From Bordetella sp. H567 (lineage in GTDB: Bacteria; Pseudomonadota; Gammaproteobacteria; Burkholderiales; Burkholderiaceae_B), in contig NZ_CP012334.1 of the NCBI RefSeq assembly GCF_001704295.1, forward strand, positions 2,430,084 to 2,494,083: 64,000 nucleotides of DNA, written 5' to 3'. Shown here piece after piece: positions 55,241 through 63,899 of the stretch. Made by a program: the position numbers and the translations under genes. The notes beneath the pieces were generated by a model. It worked only from the letters and a program-made list of their open reading frames with translations, searched no databases and was not told where the DNA came from. The stretch's first letter is position 1, and every line of letters begins with the position of its first letter.

Positions 55241-56185
55241 TCAGGCCCGCCTGCCCATCAGACCCTCGGGACGGAAGGCCAGCACGGCGACCATGATCAG
55301 AAAGGTGAACACCACGCCATAGGTGGGCGCATAAGCCAGGCCGAAGGTTTCCGCCAGCCCGATCAGCAGGGCGCCCACGGCGGCGCCGCTGATGCTGCCC
55401 ATGCCGCCGACGATCACCACGATCAGGGAAGCCAGCAGGTAGCGCACGTCCTCGCCGGGTGCGATGGACAGGGCCGTGCCGCCCATGACCCCGGCGAACC
55501 CGGCCAGGCCGGCCCCGACGGCAAACGTAATCGCGAATACCTTTTGCACATTGACGCCGCTGGCCGACAGCATGCGTTTGTTGTCCACGCCGGCGCGGAT
55601 CATCATGCCGACGCGGGTCCGGTTCAGGAACAGCCATAACGCCGTCCCGATCACCACCGCCGACAGCAGTACGACCAGCCGGAAGCCCGAGTACTTGCCC
55701 ACGCCGGGCACGCTCACCACACCCAAGAGCCAGCGCGGCGGATCGAACTGGTAGGCTTCGCCGCCCCAGATCCACAGGAAGATATCGGCCAGTACGATGG
55801 ACAGCCCCAGGGTTACCAGCGTCTGCCTCAAGTCCTGTCCTTCCATGTGCTGGAAGACCAGCAATTGCAGCAGCAGGCCGGCCAGTGCCGTGGCCACGAA
55901 GCCGGCGGCCAGCGCCAGGAACCACGACCCGGTCGCATCGCCCACCGTATAGCCGATATAGCCGCCCAGCAAGAACAAGGATCCGTGCGCCAGGTTGACG
56001 TTGCGCATCAGGCCGAACACCAGCGTGAAACCGCTGGCAACCAGGAAATAGAGGGCGGCCAGGGTCAGCCCGTTCAACAGCGACAGGCCAAAAAGCCGCG
56101 CGTTGTCCGCGATGGCGACAGCGGCCAGCCCTGACAGGATGGCCAGCAGGGCGAGAGCCAGGATCCAGGACCCGTAGCGCTTCAC
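55241..56185 (-). CDS. livH: Liv-type ABC transporter permease LivH
   Basis: A 314-residue permease that starts with GTG at 56185 (KRYGSWIL), 8 bases after the amidohydrolase stop, with TGAGG upstream; no ATG exists near the family N-terminus. LivH signatures are NGLTLAALYFLVASGFTLVFG, RNVNLAHGSLF and the contact segment VGGMGSISGAAVGALLIGL. It forms the channel with LivM. Confidence 0.92.
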   Translation of the reverse strand: MKRYGSWILALALLAILSGLAAVAIADNARLFGLSLLNGLTLAALYFLVASGFTLVFGLMRNVNLAHGSLFLLGGYIGYTVGDATGSWFLALAAGFVATALAGLLLQLLVFQHMEGQDLRQTLVTLGLSIVLADIFLWIWGGEAYQFDPPRWLLGVVSVPGVGKYSGFRLVVLLSAVVIGTALWLFLNRTRVGMMIRAGVDNKRMLSASGVNVQKVFAITFAVGAGLAGFAGVMGGTALSIAPGEDVRYLLASLIVVIVGGMGSISGAAVGALLIGLAETFGLAYAPTYGVVFTFLIMVAVLAFRPEGLMGRRA

Positions 56186-56193
56186 GGCGCGCC

Positions 56194-57474
56194 TCAGGCA
56201 GCCCAGCGCGTGCTGCGCGCGCTGGCGATCTGCGGCGCCCGGTGGAACTCGCCGTCCTTCATCACCGCCAGGATGCGCTTCTTGTCCTGCAGGATGCGGA
56301 TATCGGCCAGCGGATCGCCGTCGATGAGCAGCAGGTCGGCCAGGTAGCCGTCGCGGATCTGCCCCAGTTCGTTGCCCTGCATCATGATCTGTCCGCCCAG
56401 GGTCGTGGCCGACAGCAGCGCCTCCTGCGGCGACATGCCCACGTACTTCACGAAGTACTCCAGGTCGGTGGCGTTGGTGCCATGGGGCGTCCAGGCAAAT
56501 CCGTAGTCGCCGCCGGGCAGGATGCGTATGCCGCGGCGGTGCATCTTCTTCATCGACTCCACGGCGACCTCGAGTTCGCGGTGATAGCCCATCTTCGCGG
56601 TGACCTCGGGCGTCAATCCCCACTCGCTGGCGTGGTACGAGGTATTCACCAGCCAGGCCAGGCCCGGCGCCACGAAGACGCGATCCTTTTTCGATTCCAG
56701 CATGTCCAGCGCCTCTTCATCCGTGAAGCTGGCGTGGTAGATGATGTCGATGCCGTGGCGTATGCACTGCTTGATCGACTCGCAGGATCGCGCGTGCGCG
56801 GCGACGCGCTTGCCGAAGCGCCTGGCCTCGGACACGCACATGGCGACCTCCTCTTCGGAAAACTGCGTCATTTCCGCCGGCAGTCCCGCGATGTACTCGC
56901 CCGAAAGGTTGATCTTCAACTGGTCTACGCCATACTTCACGAACAGCCGCACCATCTTGCGCATTTCCTCCGGGCCGTTGACGATGGCGCCGAAGCTCAG
57001 TTCCGGGTAGGGCATGTGCGGCGGCGTCGAATCGCCCAAGCCGCCGGTGGTGGTGATTTCCTGGCTGGCCGCCAGGTAGCGCGGGCCGACGATCTGGCCG
57101 TCGCGGATGGCATTGCGCGTGACCACGTCCAACCGCGGCTTGGCCGTTGCCGCGCCCACGCAGGACGTCCATCCCATGTCCAGGTAGCGGCGCGCCACGG
57201 TGATGCACCAGACGACATGCTCTTCGACGGGCATGCGCTGGATGGCATCCAGCGAGGGCTGGTCGTTCCAGGAAAAATGGGTGTGGGCCTCGGTCATGCC
57301 CGGCATCAGGAAGGCGCCCGCGCCGTCCACGACCGTGACCCCGCCCATCGTCAGGGAACGCGTGGAGCGCGACACGCGCGTGATGCGGTTGCCCTGGACG
57401 AGCACCTCGCCCGAATAGGGCAGCGCACCGGTTCCATCGAATACGCGTACGTTGGTGAACAGCACCTCTGCCAT
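56194..57474 (-). CDS. Amidohydrolase family protein
   Basis: A 426-residue metal-dependent hydrolase. Metal-site elements are visible: the HxH in TEAHTHFSWND (about residue 60), a lysine that may be carboxylated in QLKINLSGEY, histidines in AAHARSC and IYHASF, and the aspartate in GGDYGFAW. It belongs to the prolidase/imidazolonepropionase-like group that cleaves amide or ring C-N bonds. There is no signal peptide, so it acts in the cytoplasm. Second gene of the long operon; probably acts on the substrate imported by the Liv system. Confidence 0.88.
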   Translation of the reverse strand: MAEVLFTNVRVFDGTGALPYSGEVLVQGNRITRVSRSTRSLTMGGVTVVDGAGAFLMPGMTEAHTHFSWNDQPSLDAIQRMPVEEHVVWCITVARRYLDMGWTSCVGAATAKPRLDVVTRNAIRDGQIVGPRYLAASQEITTTGGLGDSTPPHMPYPELSFGAIVNGPEEMRKMVRLFVKYGVDQLKINLSGEYIAGLPAEMTQFSEEEVAMCVSEARRFGKRVAAHARSCESIKQCIRHGIDIIYHASFTDEEALDMLESKKDRVFVAPGLAWLVNTSYHASEWGLTPEVTAKMGYHRELEVAVESMKKMHRRGIRILPGGDYGFAWTPHGTNATDLEYFVKYVGMSPQEALLSATTLGGQIMMQGNELGQIRDGYLADLLLIDGDPLADIRILQDKKRILAVMKDGEFHRAPQIASARSTRWAA

Positions 57475-57514
57475 GGCGGTCTCCCGGCGGTTGGGTGGGC
57501 GAGGGCGGCGCGGC

Positions 57515-58303
57515 TCAGCGCGCGTGCGCCGAATAGAAATCCTTCAATTCACGCAGGCAGGCATCGGGACGCTCAAAGGTGGTCCAGTGTCCACAGCGGG
57601 GATAGATCACCACGCGGCTGCCGCGGATCCGTTCGCCGATGGCGCGCACCGACAGGGGCGGCGCAACGCCGTCCTCGTCGCCGGTTACCAGCAGGGTGGG
57701 GCAGGCAATCGCGTCGATGGGGGCGGCCTGCGCGTCGGCCAGGGCGTCGCAGCTGCGCGCATAGCCGTCCGGGTCCTGGCGCATGACGCTTTCGCGCACC
57801 AGGGCCACTGCCGCGGGCTGGTGTTGCCGGGTGTCGGCGGATGTCGCGCCGGCCACGATGGCATCGGCAATGGCTTGCATGCCCGCCACGCCTTCGTCGC
57901 GCGCGCGCTGGCCGCGTGCCCGGATATTGGCGCGCGCCCCGTCGGGCGGGCAGAGCATCGGTCCGAACAAGGCCAGGCTGCGCACCAGTTCGGGCCACGC
58001 CGTCGCCAGCTTGAAGCAGACAATGGTGCCCAGCGAGTGGCCAACCAGGTGCGCGCGCTCCACGCCCAGCCGCGCACAGATGTCGCGCACCGACTGGGCC
58101 AGGCTGTCGATGCCGATCGGTCCGGCCACGGCGTGCGAGCGCGCGCTGCCCGGCAGATCGATGCGCAGCACGCGAAACCGGCTGAAGGCGCCCATGACGG
58201 GCGTCCAGTTGTTCGACGATCCCCCAAGGCCGTGGATGCACACGACGGCATCGCCGTGCCCGTCGACTTCGACCGCGATGCGATTGACGAATTCGGTACT
58301 CAT
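57515..58303 (-). CDS. Alpha/beta hydrolase
   Basis: A 262-residue alpha/beta-fold hydrolase. The nucleophile is the serine of GHSLGT, the acid is the aspartate of TGDEDGVAPP, and the base is the histidine of RCGHWTTFE. The oxyanion region is HGLGGSSNNW. ATG 58303 with GGGGCAGG upstream was chosen over an in-frame earlier start. Relatives include 3-oxoadipate enol-lactonase (PcaD-like) and carboxylesterases. It is the first gene of the minus-strand operon and divergent from the TetR gene. Confidence 0.9.
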   Translation of the reverse strand: MSTEFVNRIAVEVDGHGDAVVCIHGLGGSSNNWTPVMGAFSRFRVLRIDLPGSARSHAVAGPIGIDSLAQSVRDICARLGVERAHLVGHSLGTIVCFKLATAWPELVRSLALFGPMLCPPDGARANIRARGQRARDEGVAGMQAIADAIVAGATSADTRQHQPAAVALVRESVMRQDPDGYARSCDALADAQAAPIDAIACPTLLVTGDEDGVAPPLSVRAIGERIRGSRVVIYPRCGHWTTFERPDACLRELKDFYSAHAR

Positions 58304-58551
58304 GGCCTGCCCCCGGCAGCGATGCCGCGGGCGAGAACAGCGTGCACAGGCCTTTCGCCAGCCGGACAAGGCGCGGCTGCGCGAACGATGGCGATCGTCA
58401 CGGATTGTCTCCTCGGCGAGGAATTTTTCTTGGAATGGGCAGCGGTGCGGCGAACTGAGACACGCGATCCGATTTAAGATACGTGTCTCGTTTTCCGAAT
58501 CATGCTAGAAGACGGTTTTTGGGCTGTCAATAAAAATCTGGACACACGAGC
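58304..58551. promoter_or_regulatory. Divergent promoter/operator region of the long operon and the TetR gene
   Basis: The gap contains an inverted repeat with 8-base arms, GAGACACG (58457-58464) and CGTGTCTC (58482-58489), around a 17-base AT-rich centre that includes TTTAAGATA. Its size and position fit a TetR operator. A second, weaker pair (TGTC at 58525, GACA at 58541) lies in an AT-rich stretch before the TetR start. The TetR protein most likely controls both itself and the ten-gene operon from here. Confidence 0.6.
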
Positions 58552-59256
58552 ATGGGATATTCCCCTAACGCAATCACCGCCGTGCCGCAGGCGCCTACCC
58601 GCGGGCCGCGCGCGCGTACCTGGAAGCTGCTGATGGACGCGGCCAGCAGCCTCATCGAAGAAGGGCATACCCCAACCGTGGCGGAGGTCGCCAAGCGTGC
58701 GCAGGTATCGCGCGCGACGGCCTATCGGTATTTCCCCACCCGCAGCCGCTTGATCACGGCCATGGTCGACACGGCGCTGGGACCGGTGCGGTCCTGGTCG
58801 TCGTCGCAAGCGGACGGCCGCGCCCGTATCACGGAGCTCTTCGAATCGACCTTCATCCGCTTCAAGGAGTTCGAGCCGCACATGCGTGCCGCCGCCCAAT
58901 TGGCCCTGGAACACCAGGCTTTGGAGCGCGCCGGCATCCTGGAGGAAGAGCCCTATCGGCGCGGGCATCGCATCCGTATCCTGGCGCACGCGGTGGAGCC
59001 GTTCCGCGCCCAGGTGCCCGCCAAGGCCACGGACCGCTTGCAGAAGGCCTTGTCCATCATCTACGGCATCGAGCCGCACATCATCCTGAAGGATATTTGG
59101 GGCGCGAAGAACAAAGAGGTGGAGGCGATCGTCTTTTGGATGGTGGGGGCCCTGATCGAGGCCACCTTGAAAGAGGCCAAGGACACCGCGCCCGCCAAAA
59201 CCGGCAGGCGCCCGGCGCGGCGCGGTGCCGACGCGGCTGGCAAGGCCGCGGCCTAG
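58552..59256 (+). CDS. TetR-family transcriptional regulator
   Basis: A 234-residue regulator. The TetR helix-turn-helix spans about residues 24-70 (LLMDAASSLIEEGHTPTVAE, then VSRATAYRYFPTRSRLI). The ligand domain (75-205) is all-helical. The C-terminal 25 residues are a basic Ala/Lys/Arg tail. Gene position, divergent from a catabolic/transport operon with an inverted repeat between, supports autoregulation and control of that operon. Confidence 0.9.
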   Translation: MGYSPNAITAVPQAPTRGPRARTWKLLMDAASSLIEEGHTPTVAEVAKRAQVSRATAYRYFPTRSRLITAMVDTALGPVRSWSSSQADGRARITELFESTFIRFKEFEPHMRAAAQLALEHQALERAGILEEEPYRRGHRIRILAHAVEPFRAQVPAKATDRLQKALSIIYGIEPHIILKDIWGAKNKEVEAIVFWMVGALIEATLKEAKDTAPAKTGRRPARRGADAAGKAAA

Positions 59257-59365
59257 GCCGCCTTCTCTCGGCGCCGGCCTACGGCTGACTTAAGGGGAGC
59301 GAGACGATCTCAGCCTACGCGCGGATGCTTGATCCGGCGCCGCAGATTACGGTCCGGGACCACGT

Positions 59366-61096
59366 TCAAGGCGACGGCGGCACGGCCGGCGGGGCGGCTT
59401 CCAGGGCGGGCAGGGGGGCCATGCCGGCGGCGGCCAGTACGGCGTTCGCATGGGGTAGCCAGGCGCTGTAGCGAAGCTCTCGGTCCACGCGAACACCCAT
59501 CTCGCGGCGCGCGTCCTCGGACAGCGGGTCGTCGCTGGTGGGCAGCTTCAGGGCCTGCAGACGCTGGTCCACGCGTTCTTCGAATCCATCCAGGCTTTCG
59601 TAGAGGGCGCGCTCGACAGCCCGGCACGCATCGGGCCCGATCTGCCGCCGGACCTCCGCCAGGAAGGGCGTGAAATCCAGCATCAGGTAGGTGGCGATGG
59701 AATCGGCTTCAATCCGCGTAATGGCCTCCTTGGCCTGCTGGATGTCCAGGTCGGTCACAGGGCTCAGGTCGGGAAATGCCATGCCCTTGACGCTGAGCGG
59801 CAGGTGTAGCGCTTCGGCCAGGTTCACCTGGTAATCCAGCATGATTTCGACGGGATCGATGATGATCAACGGAACGCCGGCCTTCTGCCTTTCCTGGTTC
59901 TCTTTGTGCAGGGCCTGGATCTTCGCTTGTGCGACGGACTCCAGGGTTTCCCATCGCAGGGTGGTCAGCGCAAGGTGGCAGAGCTCGCCCAGTCTGTCCG
60001 CGTACTGGCCTTCCATGGCTTCGGCCTTGCGCAGGAGCATCTTCAGGCGATTCCACGTCAGCAAGGCGTTATCCCTGCACATGATCGAGCCTTCATCGCA
60101 GATGCGAAAGGCTTCGGCGCGCAGGGCCTCGCGTCCGGGTTGGGCGGCCTGGACCAGCCACTGCGCGACCTCTTCACGCGTGGTGCCCGACCGGTAGATA
60201 TGCGAGTGTGTCAAGCCAAGCAGGAATCGCTTGAATGACAGCGTGGGCGGCGTGGCGCGGGTATGGCGTAGCGGTTCGTCGATCTCGGTCCATCGGGCCG
60301 CGAGTTCCGGGTCGGGCTGGTCCATCCAGTGTTCGATCAGTCCGCCGATGGGACGGTCGGCCGTGTGCTGCTCGTGGGTGTAGCTGGCGACGTGCGCGGG
60401 GGTGGGCATGTAGGGCTCCGGCCTGAAGGGCCGCCGGTGCCGCTCGACCCGGATCGGGCCGCCGGCGGTCTCCGCGGGAACGGCAGCCGCGCTTTCGGCC
60501 CCAGGCCACAGTAGCTGCAGGGGACGATCGAGCGTGGCGGCGGCCTGCGCCATCGCGTCCTGCGTGCCGTGCATCGCCGCGGCGCCCATCAGGCTGCTGT
60601 TCGGCCACTGGCCGGCGAGCAGCTGGCGATACACGTTGTCCATCGTACCCGCAAGCAGCGACAGGTATTGATGCGAGACCAGCCGCAGCTGCATTTGCGA
60701 AACCGCGGCGACGGCGGCCCGCAGCGCGTCGTCGGCGTCCGACGCCGGGACGCCGGGTGGCTGCTCGAAGGTAAGCAGGGGGAGGGCCAGCGTATCCGCG
60801 GTGAATGCCAGAGTCGGATAGCGGCCATGCAGGGCTGACACGCTACGCAGCTGGCGCAATGCCGCCGCGCCGTCCTCCATACGGTTGATATCGCGGAAAT
60901 GGGCGTCGGCAAACTGCAGCTGCACGGGGCTGGGGTCGCCGGTGACGATGGCATACAGCAGGTCGGCGAAGGAAGCCGGATACGGGCCGGGCAGGGCGGG
61001 CTGCAGCGGTTGCCCGGGACCGGCCTGCCGCAGGCTGGCGGCCAGGAGATGTGCCATCGCGTCGAACGATTGAGCGTTGCTGATGGGGGTGTGCAT
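59366..61096 (-). CDS. NEL-domain E3 ubiquitin-ligase-like effector without leucine-rich repeats
   Basis: A 576-residue protein starting at ATG 61096, with AGGAAG upstream. Residues about 246-560 match the NEL domain of IpaH/SspH/SlrP effectors: EEVAQWL, then EAFRICDEGSIMCRDNALL with catalytic-type C340 and D342 (CxD motif), LTWNRLK, MEGQYADRLGEL, a segment VEIMLDYQ...LAEALHLP, and SPVTDLDIQQAKEAI. The C-terminus has REMGVRVDRELRY, as in the family. A short insert (about 398-411) separates the two NEL halves. Residues 1-245 contain no leucine-rich repeats and match nothing I know; they may carry secretion and target-binding functions. NEL proteins move ubiquitin to host proteins after type III secretion. 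No secretion genes are in the window. Confidence 0.85.
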   Translation of the reverse strand: MHTPISNAQSFDAMAHLLAASLRQAGPGQPLQPALPGPYPASFADLLYAIVTGDPSPVQLQFADAHFRDINRMEDGAAALRQLRSVSALHGRYPTLAFTADTLALPLLTFEQPPGVPASDADDALRAAVAAVSQMQLRLVSHQYLSLLAGTMDNVYRQLLAGQWPNSSLMGAAAMHGTQDAMAQAAATLDRPLQLLWPGAESAAAVPAETAGGPIRVERHRRPFRPEPYMPTPAHVASYTHEQHTADRPIGGLIEHWMDQPDPELAARWTEIDEPLRHTRATPPTLSFKRFLLGLTHSHIYRSGTTREEVAQWLVQAAQPGREALRAEAFRICDEGSIMCRDNALLTWNRLKMLLRKAEAMEGQYADRLGELCHLALTTLRWETLESVAQAKIQALHKENQERQKAGVPLIIIDPVEIMLDYQVNLAEALHLPLSVKGMAFPDLSPVTDLDIQQAKEAITRIEADSIATYLMLDFTPFLAEVRRQIGPDACRAVERALYESLDGFEERVDQRLQALKLPTSDDPLSEDARREMGVRVDRELRYSAWLPHANAVLAAAGMAPLPALEAAPPAVPPSP

Positions 61097-61358
61097 GGGG
61101 CGGCTTCCTGGGGTAAGGGTGGCGCAGGACCGGACGGGGGCGCAAGGGAAGGTCGGCGACGGCGCGCGTTGAGTAGCAGCCTTGCCGGCAAAGTTCGGCC
61201 GGCGCGGGGTATCGCCGGGGCGCCGGGAAGCGTTCCACGTACCGTCGGCCATCCGCGGTGCGCGTCTTCGGAAGGTGCTGATTTCGCCACGGGCGATTTA
61301 GGCGAGGGAACCTCCGGGGTGGCGGGCGACTTACCGCGGTATTTGTCCAGGAGTCCCG
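61097..61358. promoter_or_regulatory. Divergent intergenic region of the putative effector pair
   Basis: A 262-base gap between the NEL protein gene and the 846-residue protein gene. It is GC-rich, with a short inverted repeat GCCGGC around 61182-61201. I see no clear sigma-70 promoter and no plain motif of a secretion-system sigma factor. AGGAG at 61349-61353 precedes the plus-strand start. Shared control of both genes is likely from the arrangement but not shown. Confidence 0.4.
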
Positions 61359-63899
61359 ATGATCATCTCCGTATCCCCCTCGGCGGCGCTGCCGCCCTCT
61401 TTTGCGCCGGCCTTCTTCACGCCCTACACGCCGGCGCCGGAAACACCCGTACGCACGGCGGCCGATGAAGGCCGGCCCAGGATGAGCTACTGGGCCGACC
61501 GCCATGGATCGCACGCGGCATTCTGCGCTAGTCCGGACTTCGAACAGTATCGGCAGGAAGTGGCCGACGACGTGCGCTTTCTCACCGGGCTTGCGCGGGA
61601 CCTCGGCATGGTCGACGCGGATATGGTCGAGGAAAACCTGCGCGTCCTGTACGAGCACCGTTTCAACGTGAACCACTTCGATACCCACGCGGAACTGTTC
61701 GACAGCGCGGGGAAGCGTTCGCTGGACAATGTGTGCGACATGTTGCGCGACGAGCGCTTGCCCCAGGACAAACGCCGGAACGCGATCCGCGAGCTGGCGC
61801 TGGGGGTAACGCTGTGCGCCTCCGGCGCGGTCGCCAATCTGATGGCCGCGGATCGCGAGTTGTCGCTGTCGACCGGCGGCATGCGCAGCAAGCTCTGGAA
61901 AATGAAAGAGGATGTGGTGCGCAGTGTCCTGCACCAGGCCGTGTTGGAACAATTCGGCGCGAACCCGAATTATCCCGGCGATGAGGTGCATTACTTCTCC
62001 GGCGTGTGGAACTATGTCGCCGACGCAGTGGGGCTGAACGAGATCGAGGACCTGATGGTGCCCAGGCTCCCGCTGGACTTTCTGAACGCATGCCAGAAGA
62101 AGGTGTTCGCGGCGATATCGCCCGACAAGCTCGCGCGGCTGATGGCCACCGAATGCCTGGAAGGGTTCCGCAGCCGGACGATAGACAATGCGCATCCAGC
62201 GTCGGGCGTATGCACCGCCGCGGCAACGGAGCGGTTTACCGAAGTCTTGAATGACATACGGCAGGAGCTCGGCCTGGAGGAAGACGCGCTAAGCATGCAT
62301 TCCTTCGTGCGGATCGATGGCGATGGCCTGCGCTACGACGTCCGGACCGATTGCGGGTTGATTGCCGTGGAGTTACTGAAGGCCATGAACGCCGACAAGC
62401 TATTGGAGGACGCGCCCAGGCAACTGGGCGAACGCGTGGAGGCAGACGGTACACATATCGGCTTGTACTCCTACGGGGACCGTCTGGCGTGGCGGCTGCG
62501 GCAGGCGATGGACGGTGCGGCGCCATGGTTTGCCCAGGGCGACCTGGAAACGATCGATTTCGCGGATCTGCACGCCTTGCCCGGCGCGCAGGCTCCGGAT
62601 GCGCCGACGCTGCCCGCCGGAGTAATACGCGAGATCCTGCGCAAGGGCAATCCGGCGGACCTCATGGGCGTCCGTGCGAATTGGCTGGGAACGTCCCGGT
62701 CCATCCTGGCTTTGCTGAACAGGCTCGATGCCGATCAAGCGATCCAGTATCTGGACGCCAATATGCCTTATCTGCGCACCGGTTTCCCCGAGAGCGAGCG
62801 CGCCAGTTTTCTCAGCGATGCGATCACGATGGGCGAGCCCGGCCGCCAACTGGCGCGCGCCTGGTATCCGGATCCATGGGCCTTGCTGGGCGAGAAGCCG
62901 AGGGAATACACCTCGGTCACCCAATTGGAAAGATGGCTCATGGCGAACCAGGCCGCCCCCATCGATACCGTGCGCGAGATGATAGTCGCCGGGTGGCAGA
63001 ACGGTCATGACGCGGTTTCCCTGCGCGATGCGATGTTGAAGGCGCTTACCGGCATCGAGGGCAGATCCCTCATGTGGGTGCCCGTACATACCAAGACCCC
63101 CGCCGGCACCGATGCCTTGCACCGCCTGGTCGTCGATCTGCTGAACGAGCCGGCGTCCGGCCCAGCGATGGCCCAAGCCCTGCCGAAACTGTTGAGCGGC
63201 ACAAACAGCCACATCCAGGTACTGGACATGCTGGACCCGGGCAACGCCGCTGCACTCTCCGCCGTGCACCGCATGCTCTTCGATCCCGCGATCCTGCCGC
63301 TTATCCAGAACGACATGCCGCACATCCTGTTGGGCGGCCAGCCGCAGAAGGAGGTTCCGATGTGGTCGGCGCTGTACACGCGGGACGTGCCCCTTATCCG
63401 GGCGTATGGTGCATTGCTGGCCGATGTGGCAAAGGTGCCGGGCATGGAAAAGTGGCTGGCGATACTGACGACGCCGAACAAGTCGGCCGGCTCGCCTGAG
63501 CCGGGCGGACGCTTGACCGACAGCGTCTTGCTGCATGTTTCCGTGGCGGTCGGCGTTGAGGTTATCAAGGCTTACCACGACATCCTTGTCCATCCGGCCA
63601 TTCTGCTGCACATCCAGGGGATGTTGCCCGAACTGCTCGGGCCCACCGAGGCGGACGATTTCCGGCGGCCCGGCTATCTGACCGCCAGCCTGCTGAGCGA
63701 GAACCTGGGCGGCTACACCGCGTACCGCGAGATGATCACGGACCCGCGTATCCTGCCTCATATCCTGCAGGGCTTGCCCCGGATGCAGCTCCTCATGCTG
63801 GTCCAGGCGGGTATCGTTGAAGCGCCAGTCGAGCCGGTCCATGCGTTGCCGGCCAGCTTGCCCACCTTCCTTCAGCTCCTGCAGGACCGTCAGTCCTAG
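61359..63899 (+). CDS. Unrecognised 846-residue repeat-containing protein, candidate effector
   Basis: A large protein I do not recognise. ATG 61359 has AGGAG 7 bases upstream. The first 40 residues are rich in Ser, Pro and Ala without a classical signal peptide, as in many type III substrates. Residues 60-500 are mostly helical in character with no catalytic motif I can name. From about residue 583 to 813 there are five imperfect repeats spaced 46-56 residues apart, with a core like AxxxxLxxPxILxxIxxxLPxLL (583-612, 630-660, 676-706, 732-762, 783-813). Such repeats often form helical binding surfaces. Its divergent pairing with the NEL ligase gene suggests a joint role in host interaction; that is inference. 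Confidence 0.8.
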   Translation: MIISVSPSAALPPSFAPAFFTPYTPAPETPVRTAADEGRPRMSYWADRHGSHAAFCASPDFEQYRQEVADDVRFLTGLARDLGMVDADMVEENLRVLYEHRFNVNHFDTHAELFDSAGKRSLDNVCDMLRDERLPQDKRRNAIRELALGVTLCASGAVANLMAADRELSLSTGGMRSKLWKMKEDVVRSVLHQAVLEQFGANPNYPGDEVHYFSGVWNYVADAVGLNEIEDLMVPRLPLDFLNACQKKVFAAISPDKLARLMATECLEGFRSRTIDNAHPASGVCTAAATERFTEVLNDIRQELGLEEDALSMHSFVRIDGDGLRYDVRTDCGLIAVELLKAMNADKLLEDAPRQLGERVEADGTHIGLYSYGDRLAWRLRQAMDGAAPWFAQGDLETIDFADLHALPGAQAPDAPTLPAGVIREILRKGNPADLMGVRANWLGTSRSILALLNRLDADQAIQYLDANMPYLRTGFPESERASFLSDAITMGEPGRQLARAWYPDPWALLGEKPREYTSVTQLERWLMANQAAPIDTVREMIVAGWQNGHDAVSLRDAMLKALTGIEGRSLMWVPVHTKTPAGTDALHRLVVDLLNEPASGPAMAQALPKLLSGTNSHIQVLDMLDPGNAAALSAVHRMLFDPAILPLIQNDMPHILLGGQPQKEVPMWSALYTRDVPLIRAYGALLADVAKVPGMEKWLAILTTPNKSAGSPEPGGRLTDSVLLHVSVAVGVEVIKAYHDILVHPAILLHIQGMLPELLGPTEADDFRRPGYLTASLLSENLGGYTAYREMITDPRILPHILQGLPRMQLLMLVQAGIVEAPVEPVHALPASLPTFLQLLQDRQS

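Noticed and set aside
61359-63899. Leucine-rich repeats in the 846-residue protein
   Set aside because: The repeats are 46-56 residues long with a PxIL/LPxLL helical pattern, not the 20-22 residue LxxLPxx pattern of IpaH/SspH effectors.
59366-63899. Type III secretion structural genes next to the putative effectors
   Set aside because: None were found in the window; the secretion route is therefore only inferred.
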